Source of the DNA: Pseudomonadota bacterium
GTDB taxonomy: Bacteria > Pseudomonadota > Alphaproteobacteria > Rhizobiales > Kaistiaceae
DNA length: 8,957 nucleotides
Assembly (NCBI GenBank): GCA_023392225.1
Contig: JAEVZM010000106.1
Location: 1 to 8,957, forward strand
Reading direction: 5' to 3'
Part shown: piece after piece, positions 1-8,957 of the stretch
Layout: the number at the start of each line of letters is the position of its first letter
How positions within the stretch are numbered: the stretch's first letter is position 1
Notes under the pieces: generated by a model
Seen by the model: the letters and a program-made list of their open reading frames with translations, nothing else
What the model was told of the DNA's origin: nothing
Database searches by the model: none
Translations under genes and position numbers: made by a program

Positions 1-1
1 C

Positions 2-2095
2 TACTATCTCGGCGACCGCGACGGCGTGCGCACCCCGATGCAGTGGTCCGACGACCGGAACGGCGGCTTCAGCCGCGCGGACCCGCAGGCGCTGTACCTG
101 CCGGCGATCCAGGACCCGGTCTATGGCTACCAGGCGGTCAACGTCGAGGTCGAGCAGGTCGAGGCCAACTCGCTGCTCAACTGGATCCGGCGGCTGATCG
201 CGGTACGCGGCCAGCACCGCGCCTTCGGCCGCGGCAGCTTCACCCTCCTCTATCCGGCGAACCGGAAGATCCTCGTCTATGTGCGCGAGCACGACGGCGA
301 GCGCATCCTCTGCGTCTTCAACGTCTCGCGACAGGCGCAGGCCGTCGAGATCGACCTCTCCGCCTGGCGCGGCGCGGTGCCCATCGAACTGACCGGCGGC
401 GAGGCCTTCCCGCCCGTCGGCGACCTGCCGTATCTCCTCACCCTTCCCGCCTACGGCTTCTTCTGGTTCCTCCTCGCCGACGAGGCCGAGGCGCCGCGCT
501 GGCGGGTCGAGACGCCCTCGCCGCTGCCCGAGTTCGTCACCGTCACCGCGCCGCGCGGCAGCCTCACGCGGGCCCTGGCCGAGCCGGGCGAGCGCGGGCT
601 GATCGAGCGCTACGCGCTGCCGGCCTTCATGGCGGGGCAGCGCTGGTTCGCCGAGAAGGGCAACCGCATCGCCAAGGTGACGGTGAAGCCGATCGCCACG
701 CTCCCCGGTGACGAGAACCGCCTGGTGATCGCCGATGTCACCACCGGCGACGGAACCCACGGCTACCTGGTGCCGCTCTCGGTCCTGTGGGGCGAGGACA
801 ACCTCCGCTTCGGCGCACCGAAGTTGTCCTGGACGATGGCCCGCATCCGGACCGGCTCGCGGCTCGGCGCGATCCTCGACGCCTCCTATGACGAGCGTTT
901 CATGCGCGACCTGCTCGAGGCCATCCGCAAGGGCGAGGACATCCCGGCCGAGGGCGGAACGATCCGGATCACCGGCACGCCGGCCCTCGCGGCCCTTGCC
1001 CTCGACGAGCCGCCGCGCAGCATCGGCGTCGAGCAGAGCAATGTCAGCGCCATCGCCGGCGACCAGGCGATCGTCAAGATCTACCGCCGCCTCCGCAGCG
1101 GCGAGCAGCCCGAGATCACGGTGACCCGGTTCCTGACCGAGACCGGCGATTTCCACAATACGCCCGCCTTCCTCGGCTCCGCCGAATACGTTCCCGACGA
1201 TGGCGAGCCCGTGGCGATCGCCATCGTGCTCGCCTTCGTGCGCAACCAGGGCAACGCCTGGGACGTGACGCTGAACGCCCTCGACGTCGACCTTCGCGCC
1301 CACGACATCGCCGGCGGCTACGAGGCAACGGCGGCGTTCGCCTATCCGCTCGATCTCGGCATCACGCTCGGCAACCGCATTGCCGAGCTTCATGCCGCGT
1401 TCACGACGCCGACCCGGGACAGGGCATTCCAGACCACGGCGATCACCGCCCGCGACATCGCCCGCTGGGTGAAGGACGCCACCCGCGACGTGACGCGGGC
1501 GCTCGACATCGTCAAGCGGACCATGCCGCAGCTGAGCGGTCCGGCGCGCAACGACGCCGGCGCGCTCATCGCCGCGCGGAAGGCCATCCTCGCCCGCATC
1601 GCCGCGGCCGGCGACCACCCGGTGTCGGGCCTCAAGAGCCGCATCCACGGCGACCTTCATCTCGGCCAGGTGCTGGTCGCGCAGGACGATGTCTACATCA
1701 TCGACTTCGAGGGCGAGCCGCAGCGCAGCCTTTCCGAGCGTCGTGAGAAGACCTCGGCGCTTCGCGACGTCGCCGGGATGCTCCGCTCCTTCGACTACGC
1801 CGCGTGGTCGGCCATCGACCACGTCAGGAGCGTGACCGGCGAGCTCGACGACGCCATTCGCGACCGGGCCTTCGCCTGGCGCGACGGCGCGATCAGCGAC
1901 TTCATCGGTGCGTACGAGGCGAAGGCGGCAGACCGCGACTTCCTCCCCGAGCGCGCGCTGCGCCTCGCCCTTCTCGACCTATTCCTCATCCAGAAGGCGT
2001 CCTACGAGGTGCAGTACGAGGCGGCCAACCGCCCGACCTGGCTGTCGATCCCGATCCGCGGCCTGCTGAACATCGTCGGGCGTGAAAGGCACTGA
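2..2095 (+). CDS. treS: Trehalose synthase-maltokinase fusion (TreS-Mak/Pep2), 3' part, 5' end outside the window
   Basis: The reading frame is open from base 2, so the gene is truncated by the window edge; 697 residues are visible. The first codons give YYLGDRDGVRTPMQW, a hallmark of the late GH13 barrel of trehalose synthase, followed by the C-terminal beta domain to about base 480. A linker of about 70 bases leads to a maltokinase module. Its signs are the conserved QRWF (638-649) at the start of the N-terminal cap, a lysine in IVKIYRR (codon 1076-1078), the phosphotransferase loop HGDLHLGQ (1646-1669, catalytic Asp at 1652) and the metal-binding IDFEGEP (Asp at 1703). TreS isomerises trehalose and maltose; Mak phosphorylates maltose with ATP to maltose 1-phosphate, the donor for GlgE. 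Both act in the cytosol. The GH13 catalytic residues lie upstream and cannot be checked. Fusion of the two enzymes is common in proteobacteria. No frameshift or stop interrupts the junction. Confidence 0.95.
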   Translation, partial: YYLGDRDGVRTPMQWSDDRNGGFSRADPQALYLPAIQDPVYGYQAVNVEVEQVEANSLLNWIRRLIAVRGQHRAFGRGSFTLLYPANRKILVYVREHDGERILCVFNVSRQAQAVEIDLSAWRGAVPIELTGGEAFPPVGDLPYLLTLPAYGFFWFLLADEAEAPRWRVETPSPLPEFVTVTAPRGSLTRALAEPGERGLIERYALPAFMAGQRWFAEKGNRIAKVTVKPIATLPGDENRLVIADVTTGDGTHGYLVPLSVLWGEDNLRFGAPKLSWTMARIRTGSRLGAILDASYDERFMRDLLEAIRKGEDIPAEGGTIRITGTPALAALALDEPPRSIGVEQSNVSAIAGDQAIVKIYRRLRSGEQPEITVTRFLTETGDFHNTPAFLGSAEYVPDDGEPVAIAIVLAFVRNQGNAWDVTLNALDVDLRAHDIAGGYEATAAFAYPLDLGITLGNRIAELHAAFTTPTRDRAFQTTAITARDIARWVKDATRDVTRALDIVKRTMPQLSGPARNDAGALIAARKAILARIAAAGDHPVSGLKSRIHGDLHLGQVLVAQDDVYIIDFEGEPQRSLSERREKTSALRDVAGMLRSFDYAAWSAIDHVRSVTGELDDAIRDRAFAWRDGAISDFIGAYEAKAADRDFLPERALRLALLDLFLIQKASYEVQYEAANRPTWLSIPIRGLLNIVGRERH

Positions 2096-2121
2096 GGATG
2101 CGGCAACCGCTGACCACATGC

Positions 2122-2126
2122 AGGGA
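2122..2126 (+). promoter_or_regulatory. Ribosome binding site that decides the glgB start
   Basis: AGGGA lies 6 bases before the ATG at 2133. The other in-frame candidates, GTG at 2082 (inside treS-mak) and ATG at 2118, have no comparable purine-rich stretch at a suitable distance. The nearest, GAGGA at 2094-2098, is 19 bases from 2118. This favours 2133 as the real start. Confidence 0.6.
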
Positions 2127-2132
2127 CCACTG

Positions 2133-4349
2133 ATGCCGACGCAGCCCGAGACTTCATGGCGCCCCTCCGACGCCGACATCGAGGCGATCGCCACCGGACG
2201 GCACGGCGACCCGTTCTCCGTGCTCGGCATGCACCAGGCCGCCGACGGGACCATCTCGGTACGGGTCTTCTGGCCGGGAGCGACAACCTGCAACGTGGTC
2301 GACCGGGACACCGGCAAGCAGGTCGCAGCGCTCGACAAGCTCCATCCGGCGGGGTTCTTCGCCGGCCGGATCCCGCGCCGGAAGAAGCCGTTTCCCTACC
2401 GGCTCGACCTGTGGGACGGCGCCAATGCCGCCTGGCAGGCCGACGATCCCTACCGTTTTCTGCCCCTCCTCGGCGAGCTCGACATCCACCTGTTCGGCGA
2501 GGGCCGCCATCACCGGCTCTACGAGAAGCTCGGCGCCCATCCGACCACCGTCGAGGGCGTACACGGCGTCAGCTTCGCGGTGTGGGCGCCGAACGCCCGG
2601 CGGGTGAGCGTCGTCGGCGACTTCAACATGTGGGACGGCCGGCGCCACCCGATGCGCAAGCGGGTCGAGGCCGGCATCTGGGAGCTGTTCGTTCCCGGGC
2701 TTTCCGACGGCACCCTCTACAAGTTCGAGCTGCTCGGACCCGACGGCACGCTGCTGCCGCTCAAGTCGGATCCGCTCGCCTTCCATCAGGAGCTGCGGCC
2801 CGGAACCGCCTCCCGGGTGGCCGGCCTCGTTCGCCACGCCTGGCGCGACGACGACTGGATGGCGGAGCGGCAGGCACGGCAGGCGATCGGTGCGCCGATC
2901 TCGATCTACGAGGTGCATCTCGGCTCCTGGCGCCGCAAGAACGGCACCGAGTTCCTCAGCTATGACGAGCTCGGCGACGCGCTGATCCCCTATGCCACCG
3001 ACATGGGCTTCACCCATCTCGAGCTGCTGCCGATCAGCGAGTTTCCCTTCGACGGCTCCTGGGGCTACCAGCCGATTGGCCTCTACGCGCCGACCAGCCG
3101 CTTCGGGTCGCCGGAGGGCTTCGCCAATTTCGTCGATCGCTGCCACGAGGCCGGGCTCGGCGTGATCATCGACTGGGTACCGGCCCACTTCCCGACCGAC
3201 GTCCACGGCCTCGCCCGCTTCGACGGTACTGCGCTCTATGAGCACGAGGACCCGCGCCTCGGCTTCCATCGCGACTGGAACACGCTGATCTACAATTTCG
3301 GACGCACCGAGGTCCGCAATTTCCTGATTGCCAACGCGCTCTACTGGATGGAGCGGTTCCACATCGACGCGCTTCGCGTCGATGCCGTGGCCTCGATGCT
3401 CTACCTCGACTACTCGCGCAATGCCGGCGAGTGGATCCCGAACGTCTTCGGCGGCCGCGAGAACCTCGAGGCGATCGCGTTCCTCCGCGAAATGAACATC
3501 CTGACCTTCGGCGAGCACCCGGGCTCGACCACCTTCGCCGAGGAATCGACCGCCTGGCCGCAGGTGTCGCGGCCCGTCGACGGCGGCGGACTCGGCTTCG
3601 GCTACAAGTGGAACATGGGGTGGATGCACGACACGCTCGAATACATGCACCATGAGCCCGTGCATCGCCGCTTCCATCACCACCAGATGACCTTCGGCAT
3701 CCACTACGGCTTCACCGAGAACTTCGTGCTGCCGCTCAGCCATGACGAGGTGGTGCACGGCAAGGGATCGCTGCTCGACAGGATGCCCGGCGACCGCTGG
3801 CAGAAGTTCGCCAACCTCAGGGCCTATTTCGGCTTCATGTGGACCCACCCGGGCAAGAAACTCCTGTTCATGGGCGGCGAGTTCGCCCAGGAGCGCGAGT
3901 GGAACTACAACCAGTCGCTCGACTGGCACCTGCTCGCCGACCCGGCCCACCGACAGGTCCAGGATCTGGTCCGCGACCTGAACCGGCTCTACCGGAGTCT
4001 GCCGGCGCTCCATGCCCGGGACTGCGATGCCGCAGGCTTCGCCTGGATCGACGTGGGCGATGCCGACAACAGTGTCCTCAGCTTCGTCCGCTACGGCAAC
4101 GAAGGCGACCCGCCGGTGCTGGTGGTCTGCAACCTCACACCGGTGGTGCGCGAGGGCTTCCGCGTCGGCCTGCCCCGGCCGGGCGCCTGGGCGGAGCGGC
4201 TCAACACCGATGCCGCGGTCTACGGCGGCTCCGACGTCGGCAATCCGAACGGGCTCCATTCGGAGCCGCTTCCCTGGAACGACCAACCGCAATCGGCGAC
4301 CCTCCGCCTGCCGCCGCTGTCCACGGCATTGTTCGTGCATGAGGAATAG
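2133..4349 (+). CDS. glgB: 1,4-alpha-glucan branching enzyme GlgB (GH13_9)
   Basis: GlgB cuts an alpha-1,4 glucan chain and reattaches it through an alpha-1,6 bond, branching the polymer made by GlgE or GlgA. From ATG 2133 the protein has 738 residues, close to E. coli GlgB (728). The order is an N1 domain (DPFSVLGMH near residue 27), a CBM48 N2 domain (FAVWAPNARRVSVVGDFNMW, about 148-167), the GH13 barrel, and an all-beta C-terminal domain. Catalytic motifs are intact: DWVPAH (347-352), ALRVDAVASM with nucleophile Asp417, AEEST with acid Glu470, and LSHDEVVHGK with Asp538. The gene starts 37 bases after the treS-mak stop, as expected for one operon. A GTG at 2082, overlapping treS-mak by 14 bases, would add 17 residues unlike the family N-terminus. 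Only one TTA/CTA/TCA codon occurs (TCA at 2154). The protein is cytosolic; no signal peptide is visible. Confidence 0.97.
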   Translation: MPTQPETSWRPSDADIEAIATGRHGDPFSVLGMHQAADGTISVRVFWPGATTCNVVDRDTGKQVAALDKLHPAGFFAGRIPRRKKPFPYRLDLWDGANAAWQADDPYRFLPLLGELDIHLFGEGRHHRLYEKLGAHPTTVEGVHGVSFAVWAPNARRVSVVGDFNMWDGRRHPMRKRVEAGIWELFVPGLSDGTLYKFELLGPDGTLLPLKSDPLAFHQELRPGTASRVAGLVRHAWRDDDWMAERQARQAIGAPISIYEVHLGSWRRKNGTEFLSYDELGDALIPYATDMGFTHLELLPISEFPFDGSWGYQPIGLYAPTSRFGSPEGFANFVDRCHEAGLGVIIDWVPAHFPTDVHGLARFDGTALYEHEDPRLGFHRDWNTLIYNFGRTEVRNFLIANALYWMERFHIDALRVDAVASMLYLDYSRNAGEWIPNVFGGRENLEAIAFLREMNILTFGEHPGSTTFAEESTAWPQVSRPVDGGGLGFGYKWNMGWMHDTLEYMHHEPVHRRFHHHQMTFGIHYGFTENFVLPLSHDEVVHGKGSLLDRMPGDRWQKFANLRAYFGFMWTHPGKKLLFMGGEFAQEREWNYNQSLDWHLLADPAHRQVQDLVRDLNRLYRSLPALHARDCDAAGFAWIDVGDADNSVLSFVRYGNEGDPPVLVVCNLTPVVREGFRVGLPRPGAWAERLNTDAAVYGGSDVGNPNGLHSEPLPWNDQPQSATLRLPPLSTALFVHEE
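3362..3384. repeat. Perfect 10-bp inverted repeat with a 3-nt loop inside glgB
   Basis: CATCGACGCG (3362-3371), CTT, CGCGTCGATG (3375-3384) can fold into a 10-bp hairpin with no mismatch. It lies in the coding region for HIDALRVDA, and the right arm contains the codon of the catalytic nucleophile Asp417 (GAT at 3381-3383). The arms encode the similar pairs Ile-Asp and Val-Asp, so protein constraint plus GC-rich codon choice may be enough to produce it. A function is not shown. Confidence 0.5.
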
Positions 4350-4432
4350 ACGACCGGCGGCCCCCCGCCGCAGTATCGCGCGGCCGGCACGCACAGCCGG
4401 CGCCAAGTACGGATGAAGGCCGCTAATCGGAT
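4350..4432 (+). other. glgB-glgX intergenic spacer with two short GC hairpins
   Basis: This 83-bp gap is the longest non-coding stretch in the window. It contains CGGCGG (4355-4360) and CCGCCG (4365-4370) around a CCCC loop, then two copies of the self-complementary GCCGGC (4383-4388 and 4396-4401) separated by 7 bases. Each could form a 6-bp stem. Neither is followed by a T-run, so an intrinsic terminator is not supported. They may slow transcription, protect an mRNA end, or be chance in GC-rich DNA. No -35/-10 pair was recognised. Confidence 0.35.
4415..4419 (+). promoter_or_regulatory. Possible weak ribosome binding site of glgX
   Basis: GAAGG ends 13 bases before the ATG at 4433, longer than the usual 5-9 base spacing. 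No better purine-rich site lies closer, so glgX may be translated less efficiently than malQ. Confidence 0.35.
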
Positions 4433-6511
<2,079 letters not shown>

Positions 6512-6513
6512 CC

Positions 6514-8394
6514 GTGTCGGATGCGCTCGACCGCCTCGCGACCGGGGCCGGCATCGTCCGCGACTACACCGCCCTCACCGGCGAGGCGATCCATGTTCCC
6601 GACGATGCGGTGCGTGGGCTGCTCGCGGCGATGGGCATCGCCTGCGGCGACTCGGACGAGATCGCCGGCAGCCTCGCCGCGCTGCAGCCGGTCTCCTTCG
6701 GCGGACTCGAGGTGCCAGACGGCGTCCGCTGCCACATGCCCGACTGGCTGGCCGACGGACGCTGCTGGGGCATCGCCTGCCAGCTCTACGGGCTCCGCTC
6801 CGGCCGCAACTGGGGCATCGGCGACTTCGACGACCTCGGCCGCCTCGCCGAGATCGCCGCGGCAGCCGGCGCCGATTTCCTCGGCGTCAACCCGCTGCAT
6901 GCGCTGCTGCTCGCCGCGCCGGAGGGCTGCAGCCCGTTCTGGCCATCGCACCGGCAGTTTCTCAACCCGCTCTACATCGCCGTCGACAAGGCGCCCGGCG
7001 CCGAGCGGCTCGGCGATGCGCTCGACATGCCCGAACCGGTCCGTGCCGGCGACGTGGTCGACTACGCCATGGTCGGGGCTCTCAAGCGTGAGGCGCTCGC
7101 CCGCCTGTGGCAGCTATTCGCCGACGACGGCGACGAAGCGCTCGTCGCCAGTTTCCACAGCTTCGTCGCCGAGGAAGGCGAGGCGCTCTACCTCCATGCG
7201 CTCTTCGAGACCCTGTCCGAGGACATGGTCGAGCGCGGCCACGGTGCTACGTGGCCCGGCTGGCCCGAGGACTTCCACACGCCGGCCGGCGACGCGGTCA
7301 AGGCCTTCGCCGCCAACCGCCACGACCGCATCATGTTCCATTGCTTCCTGCAGTGGGTGGCCGACCGCCAGCTCGGCGAGGCACAGGACCGCGCCCGGGC
7401 CGCCGGCATGCGCATCGGCCTCTATCTCGACTTCGCCGTTGGCGTCGCGCCCGACGGCTCGGCCACCTGGGCGGACCGGACGCTGGTCGTTCCCAACGCG
7501 CGGATCGGCGCCCCGCCGGACTATTTCAACAGCGCCGGCCAGGACTGGGGCCTGTCGCCGATCTCGCCGACCGTGCTCGCCGAGCGCCACATCCAGCCCA
7601 TCCGCGACGCGCTCGACGGCGTGCTGCGCCACGCCGGGGCGCTCCGCATCGACCACGCGATGAGCCTCTACCGCCTGTTCTGGATCGCCAGAGGATTCAC
7701 CGCTGGCGATGGCGCCTATGTTCGCTATCCCTTCGCCGACCTGGTGCGGACGGTATCGACCGTCTCCGGCGCCCGCCATGCGATCGTCATCGGCGAGGAC
7801 CTCGGCATCGTCCCGGATGGTTTCCGCCACGCCATGCACCAGGCCGACATCCAGAGCTACCGCGTGCTGTTCTTCGAGAAGCGCGACGACTTCTTCCTGC
7901 CGCCCTCGGCCTATCCGCGGGAGGCGCTCGCCTGCGTCACCACCCACGACACCCAGACCTTCGCCGGCTGGTGGAGCGGCCATGACCTGGTGACTCGCGC
8001 CGGCATCGGCATGATCGCGCCCGACGCGCTGCCTGGCGAGCAGGCGGGCCGCGCCCATGAGCGTCGGCGGCTGCTCGGCCTTCTCGAGGGCGAGGGCCTC
8101 CTGCCGCCGGAGCTCACCAGCGTCATGCATGGCGAGGCCGAGCCGCCCTTCGCGCCTCCCGACTCCCTGACGGTGGCCGTCCATCGCCTGATCGCCCGCA
8201 CGCCCTCGCGGCTGGTGGCGGCCTCGCTCGAGGACCTCGCCGGCGCGCTCGACCAGGTCAACATCCCCGGCACCGTGCACGAGCACCCCAACTGGCGGAG
8301 AAAATCGCCGGTCGCGATTGAAGAGCTCGCCGCTCATCCGCTGTTCGCGGCGATCACGGCGGCGCTCCGCGAGGAGCGGCCGCGCGCCGGATGA
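6514..8394 (+). CDS. malQ: 4-alpha-glucanotransferase MalQ (amylomaltase, GH77)
   Basis: MalQ transfers alpha-1,4-glucan segments between malto-oligosaccharides, releasing glucose and building longer chains that phosphorylase or branching enzyme can use. From GTG 6514 the protein has 626 residues, shorter than E. coli MalQ (694) but within the family range. Visible parts are an N-terminal helical segment (DALDRLATGAGI), the GH77 entry motif LYGLRSGRNWGIGDFDDL (91-108), SHRQFLNPLYI (145-155), and the GAPPD loop (332-336). The catalytic triad is RIDH with nucleophile Asp380, GEDLG with acid Glu428, and THDT with Asp479. NIPGT and HPNWRRK (583-597) close the family signature. It starts two bases after the glgX stop and its stop overlaps the next gene, so co-translation is likely. 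The upstream in-frame extension to 6382 is arginine-rich and overlaps glgX; I regard it as a shadow. A rare CTA codon is at 7114. Confidence 0.95.
   Translation: MSDALDRLATGAGIVRDYTALTGEAIHVPDDAVRGLLAAMGIACGDSDEIAGSLAALQPVSFGGLEVPDGVRCHMPDWLADGRCWGIACQLYGLRSGRNWGIGDFDDLGRLAEIAAAAGADFLGVNPLHALLLAAPEGCSPFWPSHRQFLNPLYIAVDKAPGAERLGDALDMPEPVRAGDVVDYAMVGALKREALARLWQLFADDGDEALVASFHSFVAEEGEALYLHALFETLSEDMVERGHGATWPGWPEDFHTPAGDAVKAFAANRHDRIMFHCFLQWVADRQLGEAQDRARAAGMRIGLYLDFAVGVAPDGSATWADRTLVVPNARIGAPPDYFNSAGQDWGLSPISPTVLAERHIQPIRDALDGVLRHAGALRIDHAMSLYRLFWIARGFTAGDGAYVRYPFADLVRTVSTVSGARHAIVIGEDLGIVPDGFRHAMHQADIQSYRVLFFEKRDDFFLPPSAYPREALACVTTHDTQTFAGWWSGHDLVTRAGIGMIAPDALPGEQAGRAHERRRLLGLLEGEGLLPPELTSVMHGEAEPPFAPPDSLTVAVHRLIARTPSRLVAASLEDLAGALDQVNIPGTVHEHPNWRRKSPVAIEELAAHPLFAAITAALREERPRAG
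8371..8376 (+). promoter_or_regulatory. Possible ribosome binding site of the hydrolase gene
   Basis: GAGGAG ends 14 bases before the ATG at 8391, rather far for direct use. With the ATGA overlap, re-initiation by ribosomes finishing malQ is the more likely way of starting translation. Confidence 0.35.
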
Positions 8395-8957
8395 ACGCCG
8401 GCGCCGCCGGTGGACGGCCACCGGTCGTCCTCGTTCACGGCGCCTGCAGCCAGCCCGAGCACTTCGCCGCATGGCGGACGATGTTCGAGGACGCCGGCTA
8501 CGATTGCCGCGCGCCGGCCCTGCCCGGCCATGCCCCGAGCGAACGAGCGGTGCTCCGCCGGTCCGGTTTCGACGCCTATGTCGCCGCCATGCGGGAAGTC
8601 GTCGCCGGCCTCGAAGCGCCACCCGTGCTGATCGGGCACTCCATGGGCGGGCTGGTGGCGCGGATGGTAGCTGCTGAGGTGGGCGTCGCCGCGCTGGTGC
8701 TGCTGGCGCCGCTGCCGGGCGGGCGCGTCCCGATCACGGCCGCAGCGCTGCCCTTCTTCGCCATCGCCGCGCCGGCCGTGCTCCTCGCGCAACCGTTCCG
8801 CCCGCTGCGGGGCGCGATCCGCCATCTCGCCCTCAATCGCCTCCCGCGCGACGAGCAGGACGAGATCGCCGACGGCTTCGTCGGCGAATCGGGCCGCGCC
8901 TATCGCGACCTGGTGCTCGGCCGGGCCCGTGTCCGGCGCCGCGCCCGCGGCCCGGGG
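8391..8957 (+). CDS. Alpha/beta-fold hydrolase of unknown substrate, 5' part, 3' end outside the window
   Basis: An open frame of 189 codons runs from ATG 8391 to the window end without a stop. Residues 12-18 (VVLVHGA) form the first core strand and the HG oxyanion-hole motif. PALPGHAPS (42-50) matches the segment after the next strand. GHSMGG (82-87) is the nucleophile elbow with Ser84. Residues of about 110-150 are hydrophobic then basic, as in a cap or lid. The catalytic acid and histidine would lie beyond the edge, so activity cannot be confirmed. The family includes esterases, lipases, thioesterases and lactonases; the substrate cannot be told from this part. The start overlaps the malQ stop by four bases (ATGA), which suggests the two proteins are made together. 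No signal peptide is visible, so a cytosolic location is likely. It could be a functional partner of the glucan enzymes or only a passenger in the operon. Confidence 0.85.
   Translation, partial: MNAGAAGGRPPVVLVHGACSQPEHFAAWRTMFEDAGYDCRAPALPGHAPSERAVLRRSGFDAYVAAMREVVAGLEAPPVLIGHSMGGLVARMVAAEVGVAALVLLAPLPGGRVPITAAALPFFAIAAPAVLLAQPFRPLRGAIRHLALNRLPRDEQDEIADGFVGESGRAYRDLVLGRARVRRRARGPG

Noticed and set aside
4350..4401. Intrinsic terminator after glgB
   Set aside because: The stems are only 6 bp and no T-run follows either one, while glgX follows closely on the same strand.
2154..4406. A 750-codon open frame on the minus strand covering nearly all of glgB
   Set aside because: Its codons are in exact register with glgB codons, so its stops correspond to sense TTA, CTA or TCA, which this GC-rich genome hardly uses. 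It ends at the only TCA codon of glgB (2154-2156). The product shows no recognisable domain.
7748..7765. Short inverted repeat around GACGGTATCGACCGTC in malQ
   Set aside because: The stem is only about 6-7 bp inside coding sequence, which is expected by chance in GC-rich DNA.
7114..8622. A 502-codon open frame on the minus strand across malQ and the hydrolase start
   Set aside because: It has the same codon-register effect with malQ. It ends exactly at a CTA leucine codon (7114-7116) of malQ and shows no recognisable domain.
8920..8957. Arginine-rich end of the hydrolase frame as a possible frameshift
   Set aside because: The alternative frame gives no better family match, and too little sequence remains before the window edge to judge.

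Overview
This window is a compact, single-direction (+ strand) alpha-glucan/trehalose metabolism operon from a GC-rich bacterium. Five coding regions fill almost all of it. In order they are: the 3' part of a fused trehalose synthase-maltokinase (treS-mak, cut by the left edge), the glycogen branching enzyme glgB, the glycogen debranching enzyme glgX, the 4-alpha-glucanotransferase malQ, and the 5' part of an alpha/beta-hydrolase gene (cut by the right edge). The last gene is read through to the edge without a stop. No RNA genes, mobile elements, CRISPR arrays or phage traces were seen.

Organism (inference): base composition is strongly GC-rich, and the codons TTA, CTA and TCA are nearly absent. 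The TreS-maltokinase fusion, typical of proteobacteria rather than actinobacteria (which usually carry treS and mak/pep2 as separate genes), points to a high-GC proteobacterium, probably an alphaproteobacterium. Genus or family cannot be set from this window.

Layout: treS-mak ends at 2095, and glgB most likely starts at the ATG at 2133 behind an AGGGA ribosome binding site. The one noticeable gap is 83 bp (4350-4432) between glgB and glgX; it holds two short GC-only hairpins but no clear terminator. malQ starts with a GTG two bases after the glgX stop, and the hydrolase starts inside the malQ stop codon (ATGA overlap). No promoter was found, so the transcript probably starts upstream of the window.

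How the genes work together (established pathway knowledge applied to these genes): TreS interconverts trehalose and maltose. The maltokinase domain makes maltose 1-phosphate, which GlgE (not in the window, expected nearby, most likely upstream) polymerises to linear alpha-1,4-glucan. GlgB adds alpha-1,6 branches. GlgX removes short outer branches, and MalQ rescues the resulting short malto-oligosaccharides by disproportionation. The cluster therefore covers both synthesis and recycling of a glycogen-like polymer, coupled to trehalose. The hydrolase has no assigned place in this pathway and is the least explained gene. Overall this is a recognisable metabolic operon; I did not find a convincing undescribed system in it.
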